From positions 1 to 64,000 of the forward strand of contig JAQXFO010000085.1 of assembly GCA_029005135.1 (NCBI GenBank): a DNA stretch of 64,000 nt. The letters run 5' to 3'. Made by a program: the position numbers and the translations under genes. This document shows, in pieces, positions 15,644 through 25,465 of the stretch (positions are counted from its first letter, which is position 1; every line of letters starts with the position of its first letter). Source of the DNA: Lachnospiraceae bacterium (lineage in GTDB: Bacteria > Bacillota > Clostridia > Lachnospirales > Lachnospiraceae). A model generated the notes under the pieces. It was not told the DNA's origin, ran no database searches, and saw nothing but the letters and a program-made list of their open reading frames with translations.

Positions 15644-17965
15644 GTGGCTGAAACCATCAATGTTCCGGTAGGACTGGACGGAAAAGAAATCAGTTTAATA
15701 AAACGCGCCGACAGCGAATTGATCGATCCCGGCGAAGGCAAAACTCCCGAGCAGCTGTACGAGGAGCTTATTGCGCGTGTTCGCCGTTACCATCCCTCAG
15801 CCGATATCAGCATCATTGAGAAGGCTTATGAGGTGGCGAAGCAGGCTCACGGCGATCAGGTGCGCAAGTCGGGAGAACCCTATATCATCCATCCGCTCTG
15901 CGTGGCGATCATTCTGGCCGATCTCGAGCTTGATAAGGAGACGATCGCGGCCGGGCTTCTTCATGATGTCATTGAGGATACGGCGATGTCCCCCGAGGAT
16001 ATGAAAGCCATCTTCGGCGAGGAAGTCCTGCTTCTGGTCGACGGCGTCACCAAGCTGGGCCGTCTGGATTATTCGGCCGACAAGGTGGAGGTCCAGGCTG
16101 AAAACCTGCGCAAGATGTTCCTGGCGATGGCCAAGGATATCCGGGTCATTCTGATCAAGCTGGCCGACCGTCTGCACAATATGCGGACGCTGCAGTATAT
16201 GCCGCCCAAAAAGCAGAAGGAAAAGGCCCGTGAGACGATGGATATCTATGCTCCGATCGCGATGCGGCTCGGTATCTCCAAGATCAAGACAGAACTGGAT
16301 GACCTTGCCCTTAAGTATCTGGAACCGGAGGTCTTCGAGAAGCTTGTCAGCGACATCAAGGTCTCCAAGCCCGACCGTGAGGCATTTATCAACAATATCG
16401 TCCTCGAAGTTAAGGAACACATCGCCGAAGCCCATATCCGGGCCGAGGTCTACGGCCGCGTCAAGCATTTCTTCTCGATTTACAAGAAGATGCTGAATCA
16501 GGACAAGACGATCGATCAGATCTATGACCTTTTTGCGGTCCGCATCGTGGTCGATACGGTCAAGGACTGCTACGCCGCTCTGGGTGTTATCCATGAAATG
16601 TACAAGCCGATCCCGGGACGTTTTAAGGATTATATCGCCATGCCCAAGGCGAATATGTACCAGTCGCTGCATACCACGCTGATCGGACCGGGAGGCCAGC
16701 CCTTTGAGATTCAGATCCGGACCTTTGATATGCACCGGACGGCGGAATACGGTATCGCCGCCCACTGGAAATATAAGGAACAGTCCGACGGCAAGGCGCC
16801 CCAGAAGGATCAGGAGGAGGCTAAGCTGACCTGGCTGCGCCAGATCCTGGAGTGGCAGCGCGACATGTCCGACAACCGCGAATTTATGTCGCTGCTCAAG
16901 TCCGATCTGGACCTTTTTAATGAAAATGTTTACTGCTTCTCACCGGCCGGTGATGTGAAGACGCTGCCGAACGGCTCCTGCACCATCGACTTTGCCTATG
17001 CGGTCCACTCGGCCGTCGGCAATCGGATGATCGGAGCCCGCGTCAACGGGAAACTGGTACCGATCGAATATGTGCTGAACAACGGAGACCGCGTGGAGAT
17101 CATCACCTCTCAGAACTCCCACGGCCCAAGCCGCGACTGGCTCAAGATCGTCAAATCGACACAGGCCAAGAACAAGATCAACCAGTGGTTCCGCCAGGAA
17201 CTGAAGGAAGACAATATCGAGAAGGGCAAGGAACTGGTGACCCAGTATGCCAAGTCCAAGAGCCATGTCCTGGCGGATCTTCTGAAACCGGAGTACATGG
17301 AAGCGGTCATGCGCAAGTATGGCTTCCGTGACTGGGATTCGGTTCTGGCTGCCGTCGGTCACGGCGGTCTGAAGGAAGGCCAGGTGGTCAATAAGCTAGT
17401 CGACCTTTATGTTCGTGATCATAAGAAAAAGATGACGGACATTGACGTGATCAAGGAAGCGGCAGCTAAGGGCAAGCCTGTCGCCGAACGCTCCCTGTCC
17501 AAGGGCGGGATTGTCGTGAAGGGCATTCACGATGTGGCTGTCCGCTTTGCTCACTGCTGCGGCCCGATCCCCGGCGATGAAATCGTCGGTTATATTACCC
17601 GCGGCCGCGGTGTCACGATCCATCGGACGGACTGTGTCAATATCCTCAATATGGGGGACAGCGACAGGGCCCGCCTGATCGAGGCCGAGTGGCAGAATAC
17701 CGGGGACGACACCGGACGCCGGGAACTGTATTCGGCTGAACTGTCGGTCTATGCCTCCAACAGGACCGGCCTGGTGGTGGATATTTCAAAGATTTTCACT
17801 GAGAAGAAGATCGATATCGGCTCCATGAATGTCCGAACCTCCAAGCAGGGTACGGCGACGATCGATATGTCCTTCTCGGTTCATACGATCGAGGAACTGA
17901 ACGAATTGACGCGTCAGATCCGTCGTATCAACAGTGTGCTTGATGTGGAAAGGAAGACCGGCTGA
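15644..17965 (+). CDS. relA: bifunctional (p)ppGpp synthetase/hydrolase RelA/SpoT
   Basis: HD hydrolase (LLHDVIEDT), synthetase, TGS and ACT domains; GTG start. Confidence 0.95.
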   Translation: MAETINVPVGLDGKEISLIKRADSELIDPGEGKTPEQLYEELIARVRRYHPSADISIIEKAYEVAKQAHGDQVRKSGEPYIIHPLCVAIILADLELDKETIAAGLLHDVIEDTAMSPEDMKAIFGEEVLLLVDGVTKLGRLDYSADKVEVQAENLRKMFLAMAKDIRVILIKLADRLHNMRTLQYMPPKKQKEKARETMDIYAPIAMRLGISKIKTELDDLALKYLEPEVFEKLVSDIKVSKPDREAFINNIVLEVKEHIAEAHIRAEVYGRVKHFFSIYKKMLNQDKTIDQIYDLFAVRIVVDTVKDCYAALGVIHEMYKPIPGRFKDYIAMPKANMYQSLHTTLIGPGGQPFEIQIRTFDMHRTAEYGIAAHWKYKEQSDGKAPQKDQEEAKLTWLRQILEWQRDMSDNREFMSLLKSDLDLFNENVYCFSPAGDVKTLPNGSCTIDFAYAVHSAVGNRMIGARVNGKLVPIEYVLNNGDRVEIITSQNSHGPSRDWLKIVKSTQAKNKINQWFRQELKEDNIEKGKELVTQYAKSKSHVLADLLKPEYMEAVMRKYGFRDWDSVLAAVGHGGLKEGQVVNKLVDLYVRDHKKKMTDIDVIKEAAAKGKPVAERSLSKGGIVVKGIHDVAVRFAHCCGPIPGDEIVGYITRGRGVTIHRTDCVNILNMGDSDRARLIEAEWQNTGDDTGRRELYSAELSVYASNRTGLVVDISKIFTEKKIDIGSMNVRTSKQGTATIDMSFSVHTIEELNELTRQIRRINSVLDVERKTG

Positions 17966-18594
17966 TGACAGAGGCTGTGGAGATCAAAGCTGTCGCCGTG
18001 GGTTCTCTGGCGACAAACTGTTATCTTGTGATGAACAGGGATACCCGTGAGCTGTTCCTGGTGGATCCGGGCAGCAGCGGGAAGGCCCTGGCCGAGGAGG
18101 TCCGCCGTCTGAAGGCGGTGCCGAAGGCGATCCTTCTGACTCACGGTCATTATGATCACACGGGCGGTGTCCGCGCCTTTCTCGAGGCGTATCCCGGCAC
18201 GGCACTCTATGCCTGCTGCCGCGAAAAGCGGATGCTGGAGGAGCCCGATCTCAATGCCGCCGTCGGTTTTCCGTCCTATACGGTCAGCCCTGATCATTAT
18301 GTCGAAGAGGGCGATGTGATCGAAGCCGCGGGCATGTCTCTCAGAGTTCTGGAGACACCGGGGCATACGGCCGGTTCCGTCTGCTATTACAGCGAGGCGG
18401 AGCAGGTCCTTTTTGCCGGGGATACTCTGTTCAGGGGAAGCTGCGGCCGGACAGATCTGGGCACCGGCTCCGACAGCGCCATGAGACAGTCCCTGACACG
18501 GCTGGCGGGCCTCCCCGACAGCACCGATGTGCTGCCAGGCCACGGCCCCATGACGACGATCGCTCACGAAAAAGAAAGCAGTCCTGTCTTATGA
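17965..18594 (+). CDS. MBL fold metallo-hydrolase (glyoxalase II-like)
   Basis: THGHYDHTGG metal-binding motif; LETPGHTAGSVCYY; VLPGHGP. Confidence 0.93.
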   Translation: MTEAVEIKAVAVGSLATNCYLVMNRDTRELFLVDPGSSGKALAEEVRRLKAVPKAILLTHGHYDHTGGVRAFLEAYPGTALYACCREKRMLEEPDLNAAVGFPSYTVSPDHYVEEGDVIEAAGMSLRVLETPGHTAGSVCYYSEAEQVLFAGDTLFRGSCGRTDLGTGSDSAMRQSLTRLAGLPDSTDVLPGHGPMTTIAHEKESSPVL

Positions 18595-20003
18595 AGATTG
18601 CCGTGGTATGCAGCCGGGAAGATTTTTACTACGACATCCATGCCCTTGTGAAAAGCTTTTATCCCGACAGTGAGCTTGTTCTGATGACAGAAGCCGAGGA
18701 GGCGGAAAAAGCCGCCGGGTGCGAAGCGCGGATCTCCGTTAAGATTCCTGATTATGATGCCGAGGCCGGGGAACGTCCCGAGGCGAAGAATCAGCTGAAA
18801 AGAGAACTCTACCGGCAGCTTTCGGCCGATACCGGCCTGGAACTGCCCTGGGGAACCTTGTCCGGCATCCGTCCCACCAAGATTGCCATGAAGGCGATGC
18901 GGGAGGGAAAACATGAGGATGAGATATACCGGTATATGGCGGAGACTTATCTGACATCCCGGGAGAAGATTTCGCTGGCCATGACGGTGGCCGGCAGGGA
19001 AAAAGCCCTGCTCGACACGCTGAAGCCGGGATGGGATCTTTATGTGGGGATCCCCTTCTGCCCGAGCATCTGTTCCTACTGCACCTTTTCTTCCAGTCCC
19101 ATCGGCCTGTGGGCATCGTCTCTGGATGCTTATCTGGAGGCTCTTGAGAAGGAACTTGACGCGGCTGTCAGATGGGCGGCCGGGAGAGACGATTATCCGC
19201 TGCATACGATCTATATCGGCGGCGGTACGCCGACCTCCCTGGATCCGGCACACCTTGACCGGCTTCTCGCCATGATCTGTGGGCGCTTTGATGCGGAGGC
19301 GGTATCGGAGTTTACCGTGGAAGCGGGCCGCCCCGATACGGTAACGCCGGAAAAGCTCAAGGTTCTCCGCAGCTACCCGGTGACCCGCATATCGGTCAAT
19401 CCCCAGACGATGAACGACCGGACCCTTGAGATCATCGGCCGGCGCCACACCGCCGCGCAGACGGAGGCGGCCTTTGCGATGGCCCGCCGGGCCGGCTTTG
19501 ACAATATCAACATGGATATGATCCTGGGACTGCCCAATGAGGAGCTGCCCGAGGTGACGGCGACCCTTGACAGAATTCGCGCCCTCGGTCCGGAATCGCT
19601 GACGGTGCATTCGCTGGCCATGAAGCGGGCTTCCCGCCTGACGACGGCCTGGGAGCAGTACCGGAGTCTGAGTTTCCACAACTCGGAACAGGTCATGACG
19701 CTGTCCCGCCGGGCTGCTGAGGCGATGGGCATGGCGCCTTACTATCTCTATCGCCAGAAAAACATGAAGGGCAATCTGGAAAATGTCGGCTACGCCGTAC
19801 CGGGCCGCGAATGCCTCTACAACATTCTGATTATGGAGGAATTCGACAGCATTATGGCCTGCGGCGCAGGGGCGTCCACGAAGGCAGTGACGCGTGCGGG
19901 CACGATCCGCCGCGTCGTCAATCCCAAGGATGTCAGGACTTATCTGACCCATATCGATGACCTGATTGAGAAAAAACACGAAGCGGGATTATGGACATTT
20001 TAA
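18591..20003 (+). CDS. hemZ: coproporphyrinogen dehydrogenase HemZ (radical SAM)
   Basis: GIPFCPSICSYCTFSS radical SAM motif; IYIGGGTPTSL; overlaps upstream stop (ATGA). Confidence 0.9.
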   Translation: MKIAVVCSREDFYYDIHALVKSFYPDSELVLMTEAEEAEKAAGCEARISVKIPDYDAEAGERPEAKNQLKRELYRQLSADTGLELPWGTLSGIRPTKIAMKAMREGKHEDEIYRYMAETYLTSREKISLAMTVAGREKALLDTLKPGWDLYVGIPFCPSICSYCTFSSSPIGLWASSLDAYLEALEKELDAAVRWAAGRDDYPLHTIYIGGGTPTSLDPAHLDRLLAMICGRFDAEAVSEFTVEAGRPDTVTPEKLKVLRSYPVTRISVNPQTMNDRTLEIIGRRHTAAQTEAAFAMARRAGFDNINMDMILGLPNEELPEVTATLDRIRALGPESLTVHSLAMKRASRLTTAWEQYRSLSFHNSEQVMTLSRRAAEAMGMAPYYLYRQKNMKGNLENVGYAVPGRECLYNILIMEEFDSIMACGAGASTKAVTRAGTIRRVVNPKDVRTYLTHIDDLIEKKHEAGLWTF

Positions 20004-20602
20004 ATAAAAGCGGTACTTTTACGGGCCGTATCGTCGATTATAATATCAGGGAGGAACTGGAGCACGGCATCTATGTCAGCAAGCTGGCCCGTGCGACGGC
20101 TCACGATATGCACCTTTCCCCGGCGATGGTCTACAATATCGCCCTGGCGGGCCTTCTCCATGATATCGGCAAGCTGAAACTGGAGGAGGAGATGAAAGCG
20201 GAGCGGGAGAGCGGCTTTCTGGTGACGGAGGAAATCAAATACGTCCGCAGTCATGCCCGTCATTCCTTCAAGATCCTGGAGGAGCGAGGCTATCCGCTGG
20301 AGATCCTTGAGATCGTTCGCTACCACCATGAGAATTATGACGGAACCGGTTATCCGTCACATCTGAGGGGGGAAGAGATCCCCCTGGGCGCCCGCGTTGT
20401 CCGTGTCTGTGACGTCTTTGCCGCTTTGACGACAGACCGCCCCTACCGGCAGCGCTTTACCGTTGAAGATGCGATGCAGATGATGATCGATGAGTGTATG
20501 CATTACGATATGCAGGTTTTTCTGCATTTCCAGAGGCTGATACACCGTGTCGGCTCATCCTATCAATATCATTTAAGTGAAGGAGATTTAACATGGCTTT
20601 GA
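19991..20602 (+). CDS. stand-alone HD-GYP domain phosphohydrolase
   Basis: LLHDIGKLKL; HHENYDGTGYP; overlaps hemZ 3' end. Confidence 0.85.
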   Translation: MDILNKSGTFTGRIVDYNIREELEHGIYVSKLARATAHDMHLSPAMVYNIALAGLLHDIGKLKLEEEMKAERESGFLVTEEIKYVRSHARHSFKILEERGYPLEILEIVRYHHENYDGTGYPSHLRGEEIPLGARVVRVCDVFAALTTDRPYRQRFTVEDAMQMMIDECMHYDMQVFLHFQRLIHRVGSSYQYHLSEGDLTWL

Positions 20603-21780
20603 TCAAAAAACCGGTCAACGGGATGAAGGATATCCTGCCCGGCGAGATGGCTCTGCGGGAGTATGTGACGGGGATCATCCGCCGCATTTACACGGCCTAC
20701 GGCTTTTCCTCGATTGAAACGCCGGCGGTCGAGCATATTGAGAATCTGCTGTCCAAGCAGGGCGGCGATAACGAAAAGCTGATCTTCAAGATCCTGAAGC
20801 GCGGCGAGAAGCTGCGTCTGGACACCGCCGAGACGGAGGCGGATGTGACGGATTCCGGCCTGCGCTACGACCTGACTCTGCCGCTGTCCCGCTATTACGC
20901 CAATCATGCCGGCGAACTGCCGGCGCCCTTCAAAGCGCTGCAGATGGGACCCGTGTGGCGTGCAGACAGACCGCAGAGAGGCCGTTTCCGTCAGTTTACC
21001 CAGTGCGATATCGATATTCTGGGTGAGGCGGACTGTACTGCCGAGGCTGAATTGATCCTGGCCATCGCCGATGTCCTGAGCGCTCTGGAATTCCACGGCT
21101 TCACTATCCGCATCAATGACCGGCGTCTCCTGAAGGATACGGCGGCCGAGGCCGGCTTCGACGAGACGGATTATGACAGCGTCTTTATTACGCTGGACAA
21201 GATGGACAAGATCGGCCGGGACGGCGTCATCGCCGAGCTGACCGAAAAATTCTCCGAGGAGAAGGCCCTGCGTTATATGGCGGCCTTTGACCGCTCCGAA
21301 CCCGGCTATGATCTGCCGAAGATTATGTCCCTTGTCAATGCACTGAAGCCGGAGGACTGCCACATCGCCTTCGATCCGACTCTTGTCCGCGGTATGTCCT
21401 ATTACACCGGTCCGATCTTCGAGATCTCCGTCGATGAATTCGGCAGCTCCGTGGGCGGCGGCGGCCGCTACGACGGCATGATCGGCAAGTTCACGGGACA
21501 GCAGGTGCCGGCCGTCGGCTTCTCCATCGGCTTTGAACGCATCATCATGCTGCTGATGGAACGCGGCTTCCAGGTGCCGGGAGCCGCCGAAAAGACAGCC
21601 TTCCTGGTGGAAAAGGGCCAGTCGGCCGAGCAGCTGACGGCGATCTTCAGGGAAGCCGCTGCGCTGAGAGCGTCGGGCTGTGTTGTCTGTGTTTCTGTAA
21701 TGAAGAAAAACCGCCGGTTCCAGAAGGAACAGCTGGCCGGTGAAGGCTATACGACGATAAAGGAGTACTTCAATGGCTGA
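20593..21780 (+). CDS. hisS: histidine--tRNA ligase (short C-terminal domain)
   Basis: Class II motif 2 WRADRPQRGRFRQFTQCDIDILGE; LVRGMSYYTGPIFEI; GGRYDGM; adjacent to aspS. Confidence 0.88.
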   Translation: MALIKKPVNGMKDILPGEMALREYVTGIIRRIYTAYGFSSIETPAVEHIENLLSKQGGDNEKLIFKILKRGEKLRLDTAETEADVTDSGLRYDLTLPLSRYYANHAGELPAPFKALQMGPVWRADRPQRGRFRQFTQCDIDILGEADCTAEAELILAIADVLSALEFHGFTIRINDRRLLKDTAAEAGFDETDYDSVFITLDKMDKIGRDGVIAELTEKFSEEKALRYMAAFDRSEPGYDLPKIMSLVNALKPEDCHIAFDPTLVRGMSYYTGPIFEISVDEFGSSVGGGGRYDGMIGKFTGQQVPAVGFSIGFERIIMLLMERGFQVPGAAEKTAFLVEKGQSAEQLTAIFREAAALRASGCVVCVSVMKKNRRFQKEQLAGEGYTTIKEYFNG

Positions 21781-23623
21781 AAGTATGAAAGGTTTAAAAC
21801 GGACCGCCCGATGCACCGAGATCACCGCGGAGTCGGCGGGCAGCGTCGTGACGCTGATGGGCTGGGTTGCCCGCAGCCGCAACAAAGGCGGCATCATTTT
21901 TGTTGATCTGCGTGACCGCTCCGGTCTGATGCAGGTTATCTTCGACAGCAGTCTGTGCGATGAGGCTGTCTTTGAAAAAGCCGGCCGTCTGCGTTCAGAA
22001 TTTGTCATCGCCGTGACAGGCCGTGTCGAAAAGCGCAGCGGTGCCGTCAACACGGGTCTGAAGACCGGTGATATCGAAGTGATCGCCGACAGTCTGCGTA
22101 TCCTCTCAGAATCCGAGACGCCGCCCTTCCTGGTGGAGGATGGTGTTAAGACGAAAGAGGAATTGCGTTTGAAATACCGTTTTCTGGATCTGAGACGACC
22201 GGAGATCCAGAAGAACCTGATCATGAGAAGCCGCATCACGAACAGTATCCGCCGTTTCCTTGAAAATGAAGGCTTCCTGGAGATTGAGACCCCCTGTCTT
22301 ATCAAGAGCACGCCCGAAGGCGCCCGTGATTATCTTGTCCCGAGCCGCGTCCATCAGGGCAGCTTCTACGCTCTGCCTCAGTCACCGCAGCTTTTCAAGC
22401 AGCTGCTGATGTGCTCCGGCTATGACCGTTATTTCCAGATCGCCCGCTGCTTCCGTGACGAGGATCTGCGTGCCGACCGTCAGCCGGAATTCACCCAGGT
22501 CGATATGGAATTGTCCTTCGTCGATATCGAAGATGTGCTGGATGTCAACACCCGCCTGCTGGGTGAACTTTTGACGGAGCTGGCTGCCGATTATCAGAAG
22601 CTGCGTTTCCCGAAGGCCCTGGCCGAGGGCGTGGCCAAAGCCGCCGCCGGTATCCGTGAACACGGCATTGAACGCATGACCTGGCAGACGGCCATGGATC
22701 TCTACGGTTCCGACAAGCCGGATCTGCGTTTTGATATGAAGATCGCTGATGTGACGGCGGCGACGCAGGACTGCGGCTTTGCCGTCTTTGCCGGCGCTTC
22801 GTCAGCCGGGCATGTGGTAAGAGGTCTTAATCTTAAGGGTCAGGCCGCCATGCCGCGCAAGCGCATCGATAAACTGACCGAGACTGCCAGACTCTTTGGT
22901 GCGAAGGGCATGGCTTATCTTGCACTGCAGGAGGACGGTTCTGTCAAATCCTCTTTCGCCAAGTTTATGTCTGAAGAGGATATGGCCCGTCTGTGTGAGG
23001 CGATGAAGGCCGAAAAGGGTGACCTTCTGGTCTTTGTTGCCGATAAGCTGAAGGTCGTCAGAAATGCCCTCGGCGCCATTCGTCTCGAGATGGGTGAGGA
23101 GATGGGCCTTATCGATCATAATGCCTTCCGTTTCGTCTGGATCACGGAATTTCCTCTGCTGGAATGGTCTGATGAAGAAAACCGTTTCATGGCGATGCAT
23201 CATCCCTTCACGATGCCGATGGAAGAGGACTGGGACAAGATCGACAGCGATCCGGGTGCCGTCCGCGCGGAAGCCTACGATATCGTCCTCAACGGTACCG
23301 AGATCGGCGGCGGTTCCATCCGTATCCATCGCAACGATATCCAGGAGAAGATGCTGGAGGTGATCGGCTTTACGAAGGAACAGGCCAACAGCCAGTTCGG
23401 TTTCCTGCTGAATGCCTTCCGCTACGGTGTTCCGCCGCATGCCGGTCTGGCCTTTGGCCTTGACCGCCTGGTGATGATCCTGGTCGGTCGTGATTCCATT
23501 CGCGATGTCATGGCCTTCCCGAAGGTCAAGGATGCCTCCGATCTGATGACGGAAGCCCCCGGCACCGTCGATGAGAAGCAGCTTCGGGAACTGGGGCTGG
23601 CCATCAGCATAACAGAAGAATAA
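21773..23623 (+). CDS. aspS: aspartate--tRNA ligase
   Basis: GWVARSRNKGGIIFVDLRDRSG; FRDEDLRADRQPEFTQ; GLAFGLDRLVM. Confidence 0.97.
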   Translation: MAESMKGLKRTARCTEITAESAGSVVTLMGWVARSRNKGGIIFVDLRDRSGLMQVIFDSSLCDEAVFEKAGRLRSEFVIAVTGRVEKRSGAVNTGLKTGDIEVIADSLRILSESETPPFLVEDGVKTKEELRLKYRFLDLRRPEIQKNLIMRSRITNSIRRFLENEGFLEIETPCLIKSTPEGARDYLVPSRVHQGSFYALPQSPQLFKQLLMCSGYDRYFQIARCFRDEDLRADRQPEFTQVDMELSFVDIEDVLDVNTRLLGELLTELAADYQKLRFPKALAEGVAKAAAGIREHGIERMTWQTAMDLYGSDKPDLRFDMKIADVTAATQDCGFAVFAGASSAGHVVRGLNLKGQAAMPRKRIDKLTETARLFGAKGMAYLALQEDGSVKSSFAKFMSEEDMARLCEAMKAEKGDLLVFVADKLKVVRNALGAIRLEMGEEMGLIDHNAFRFVWITEFPLLEWSDEENRFMAMHHPFTMPMEEDWDKIDSDPGAVRAEAYDIVLNGTEIGGGSIRIHRNDIQEKMLEVIGFTKEQANSQFGFLLNAFRYGVPPHAGLAFGLDRLVMILVGRDSIRDVMAFPKVKDASDLMTEAPGTVDEKQLRELGLAISITEE

Positions 23624-23632
23624 GACACCCGG

Positions 23633-23679
23633 CATCCCGGGCGGGATCGTCGGATTCCGACCGGGATGTCCTGATTTTT
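23633..23679 (+). terminator. putative hairpin/attenuator between aspS and argS
   Basis: CATCCCGG...GTCGGATTCCGAC...CCGGGATG followed by CTGATTTTT. Confidence 0.55.
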
Positions 23680-23701
23680 GAAAAGAAGAGGAACTGACAC
23701 T

Positions 23702-25450
23702 ATGGAACTGACACAGGTATTATCGGATGTATTAAAGGAAGCCTTTACCGCAGCCGGCTACGATGCCGCCTATGCCCAGGTCAAGGTCTCAGACCGTCCC
23801 GACCTCTGCGAATTTCAGTGCAACGGCGCCATGGCGGCAGCCAAGGCCTACCATAAGGCCCCGTTTATGATCGCGGATGATGTGCTGAAGCATCTGCCTG
23901 AAAATGACTGCATCGGCAGGATCGAGGTCGTCAAGCCGGGCTTTATCAACATCGACAGCGATCCCGCCTACATCAGCCGCAGTCTGTCATCCCTGTACGG
24001 CAGCGGTGAGACACCGATCCCGCAGGCCGCGAAGCCCCGCCGGATCGTCATTGACTACGGCGGACCGAATGTGGCCAAGCCCCTCCATGTCGGACATCTG
24101 CGCTCGGCCGTTATCGGCGAGTCTATCAAGCGTATTCTCCGTGCCGTCGGCCACGAGGTCCTGGGCGATGTCCATCTGGGTGACTGGGGTCTCCAGATGG
24201 GACTTATCATGACGGAAGTCAGGGAACGCCAGCCGGATCTTATTTATTTCGATGAATCCTACGAGGGCGATTATCCGGAAGAAGCTCCCTTCACCATCAG
24301 CGAACTGGAGGAGATCTATCCGGCGGCTTCGGCCAGATCCAAGGAAGACGAGGCCTACAAGGCCCGCGCCATGGAGGCCACCCACAAGCTGCAGATGGGC
24401 GTCCGCGGCTACCGCGCGCTCTGGGAACGTATCATGGCGATCTCCATCGCCGATCTGAAGAAGAATTATCAGAAGCTGGATGTCACCTTCGACCTGTGGA
24501 AGGCCGAGTCCGATGCCCAGCCCTATATTCCGGATATGGTGACGTATCTCAAGGACGGCGGCTATGCTCACTATGATCAGGGAGCTCTGGTGATCGACGT
24601 GGCGGAGGAGACCGACACGGCTGTGATCCCGCCCTGCATGGTGCTGAAGTCCGATGGGGCCTCTCTTTACAACACCACCGACCTGGCCACGATCGTGGAG
24701 CGTATGAAGCTGTTCGATCCCGACGAGATCATCTATGTCGTCGACAAGCGCCAGTCCCTGTATTTCACCCAGATCTTCCGTGCTGCCCGCAAGGCGCACC
24801 TGGTGAAGGAGGAGACGGGTCTTCGCCACATCGGCTTCGGCACGATGAACGGCAGGGACGGCAAGCCTTTCAAGACCCGCGCCGGCGGTGTCATGCGTCT
24901 GGAGACGCTGCTTCAGAACATCTACGATGAGATGGAAAAGAAGATCAGCGAGAACCGGAATGTGAAGGAAGACGATGCCCGCACCACAGCGGCGATCGTC
25001 GGCCTGTCTGCCGTCAAGTACGGAGACCTGTCCAATCAGGCCTCGAAGGATTATATCTTTGATGTTGATAAGTTCACCTCCTTCGAGGGCAATACCGGTC
25101 CGTATATCCTCTATACGATCGTCCGGATCAAGTCGATCCTGGCCAAATACGGCGCCGAAGGCGGCACCCTTCTGCCGCCGGCCTCCCGCGAGGAGAAGGA
25201 TCTGATGCTGGCGCTGACGGATTTCGGTTCGGTCATTGCCGATGCCGCTGAGAACATGGCACCGCACCGTATCTGTGCCTACATTTTCCGGACGGCCAAC
25301 GAATTCAACCGTTTCTATCATGAGACACATATCCTGACAGAGGAAGACAAGGCCCGTCAGGCCTCCTGGATCACTCTTCTGGATATGACAAAGCGTGTTC
25401 TGGAAACTTGTATCGACCTTCTCGGCTTCAAGGCTCCGGAGCATATGTAA
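23702..25450 (+). CDS. argS: arginine--tRNA ligase
   Basis: ANVAKPLHVGHLRS-type class I signature (NVAKPLHVGHLRSAVIG); start moved to ATG 23702. Confidence 0.96.
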   Translation: MELTQVLSDVLKEAFTAAGYDAAYAQVKVSDRPDLCEFQCNGAMAAAKAYHKAPFMIADDVLKHLPENDCIGRIEVVKPGFINIDSDPAYISRSLSSLYGSGETPIPQAAKPRRIVIDYGGPNVAKPLHVGHLRSAVIGESIKRILRAVGHEVLGDVHLGDWGLQMGLIMTEVRERQPDLIYFDESYEGDYPEEAPFTISELEEIYPAASARSKEDEAYKARAMEATHKLQMGVRGYRALWERIMAISIADLKKNYQKLDVTFDLWKAESDAQPYIPDMVTYLKDGGYAHYDQGALVIDVAEETDTAVIPPCMVLKSDGASLYNTTDLATIVERMKLFDPDEIIYVVDKRQSLYFTQIFRAARKAHLVKEETGLRHIGFGTMNGRDGKPFKTRAGGVMRLETLLQNIYDEMEKKISENRNVKEDDARTTAAIVGLSAVKYGDLSNQASKDYIFDVDKFTSFEGNTGPYILYTIVRIKSILAKYGAEGGTLLPPASREEKDLMLALTDFGSVIADAAENMAPHRICAYIFRTANEFNRFYHETHILTEEDKARQASWITLLDMTKRVLETCIDLLGFKAPEHM

Positions 25451-25465
25451 GGATTTGATTCTGTT

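Noticed and set aside
20593-21780. hisZ (ATP phosphoribosyltransferase regulatory subunit) as alternative call
   Set aside because: Motif 2 (RADRPQRGRFRQFTQCDIDILGE), the RGMSYYTG motif and adjacency to aspS favour HisS; no hisG nearby.
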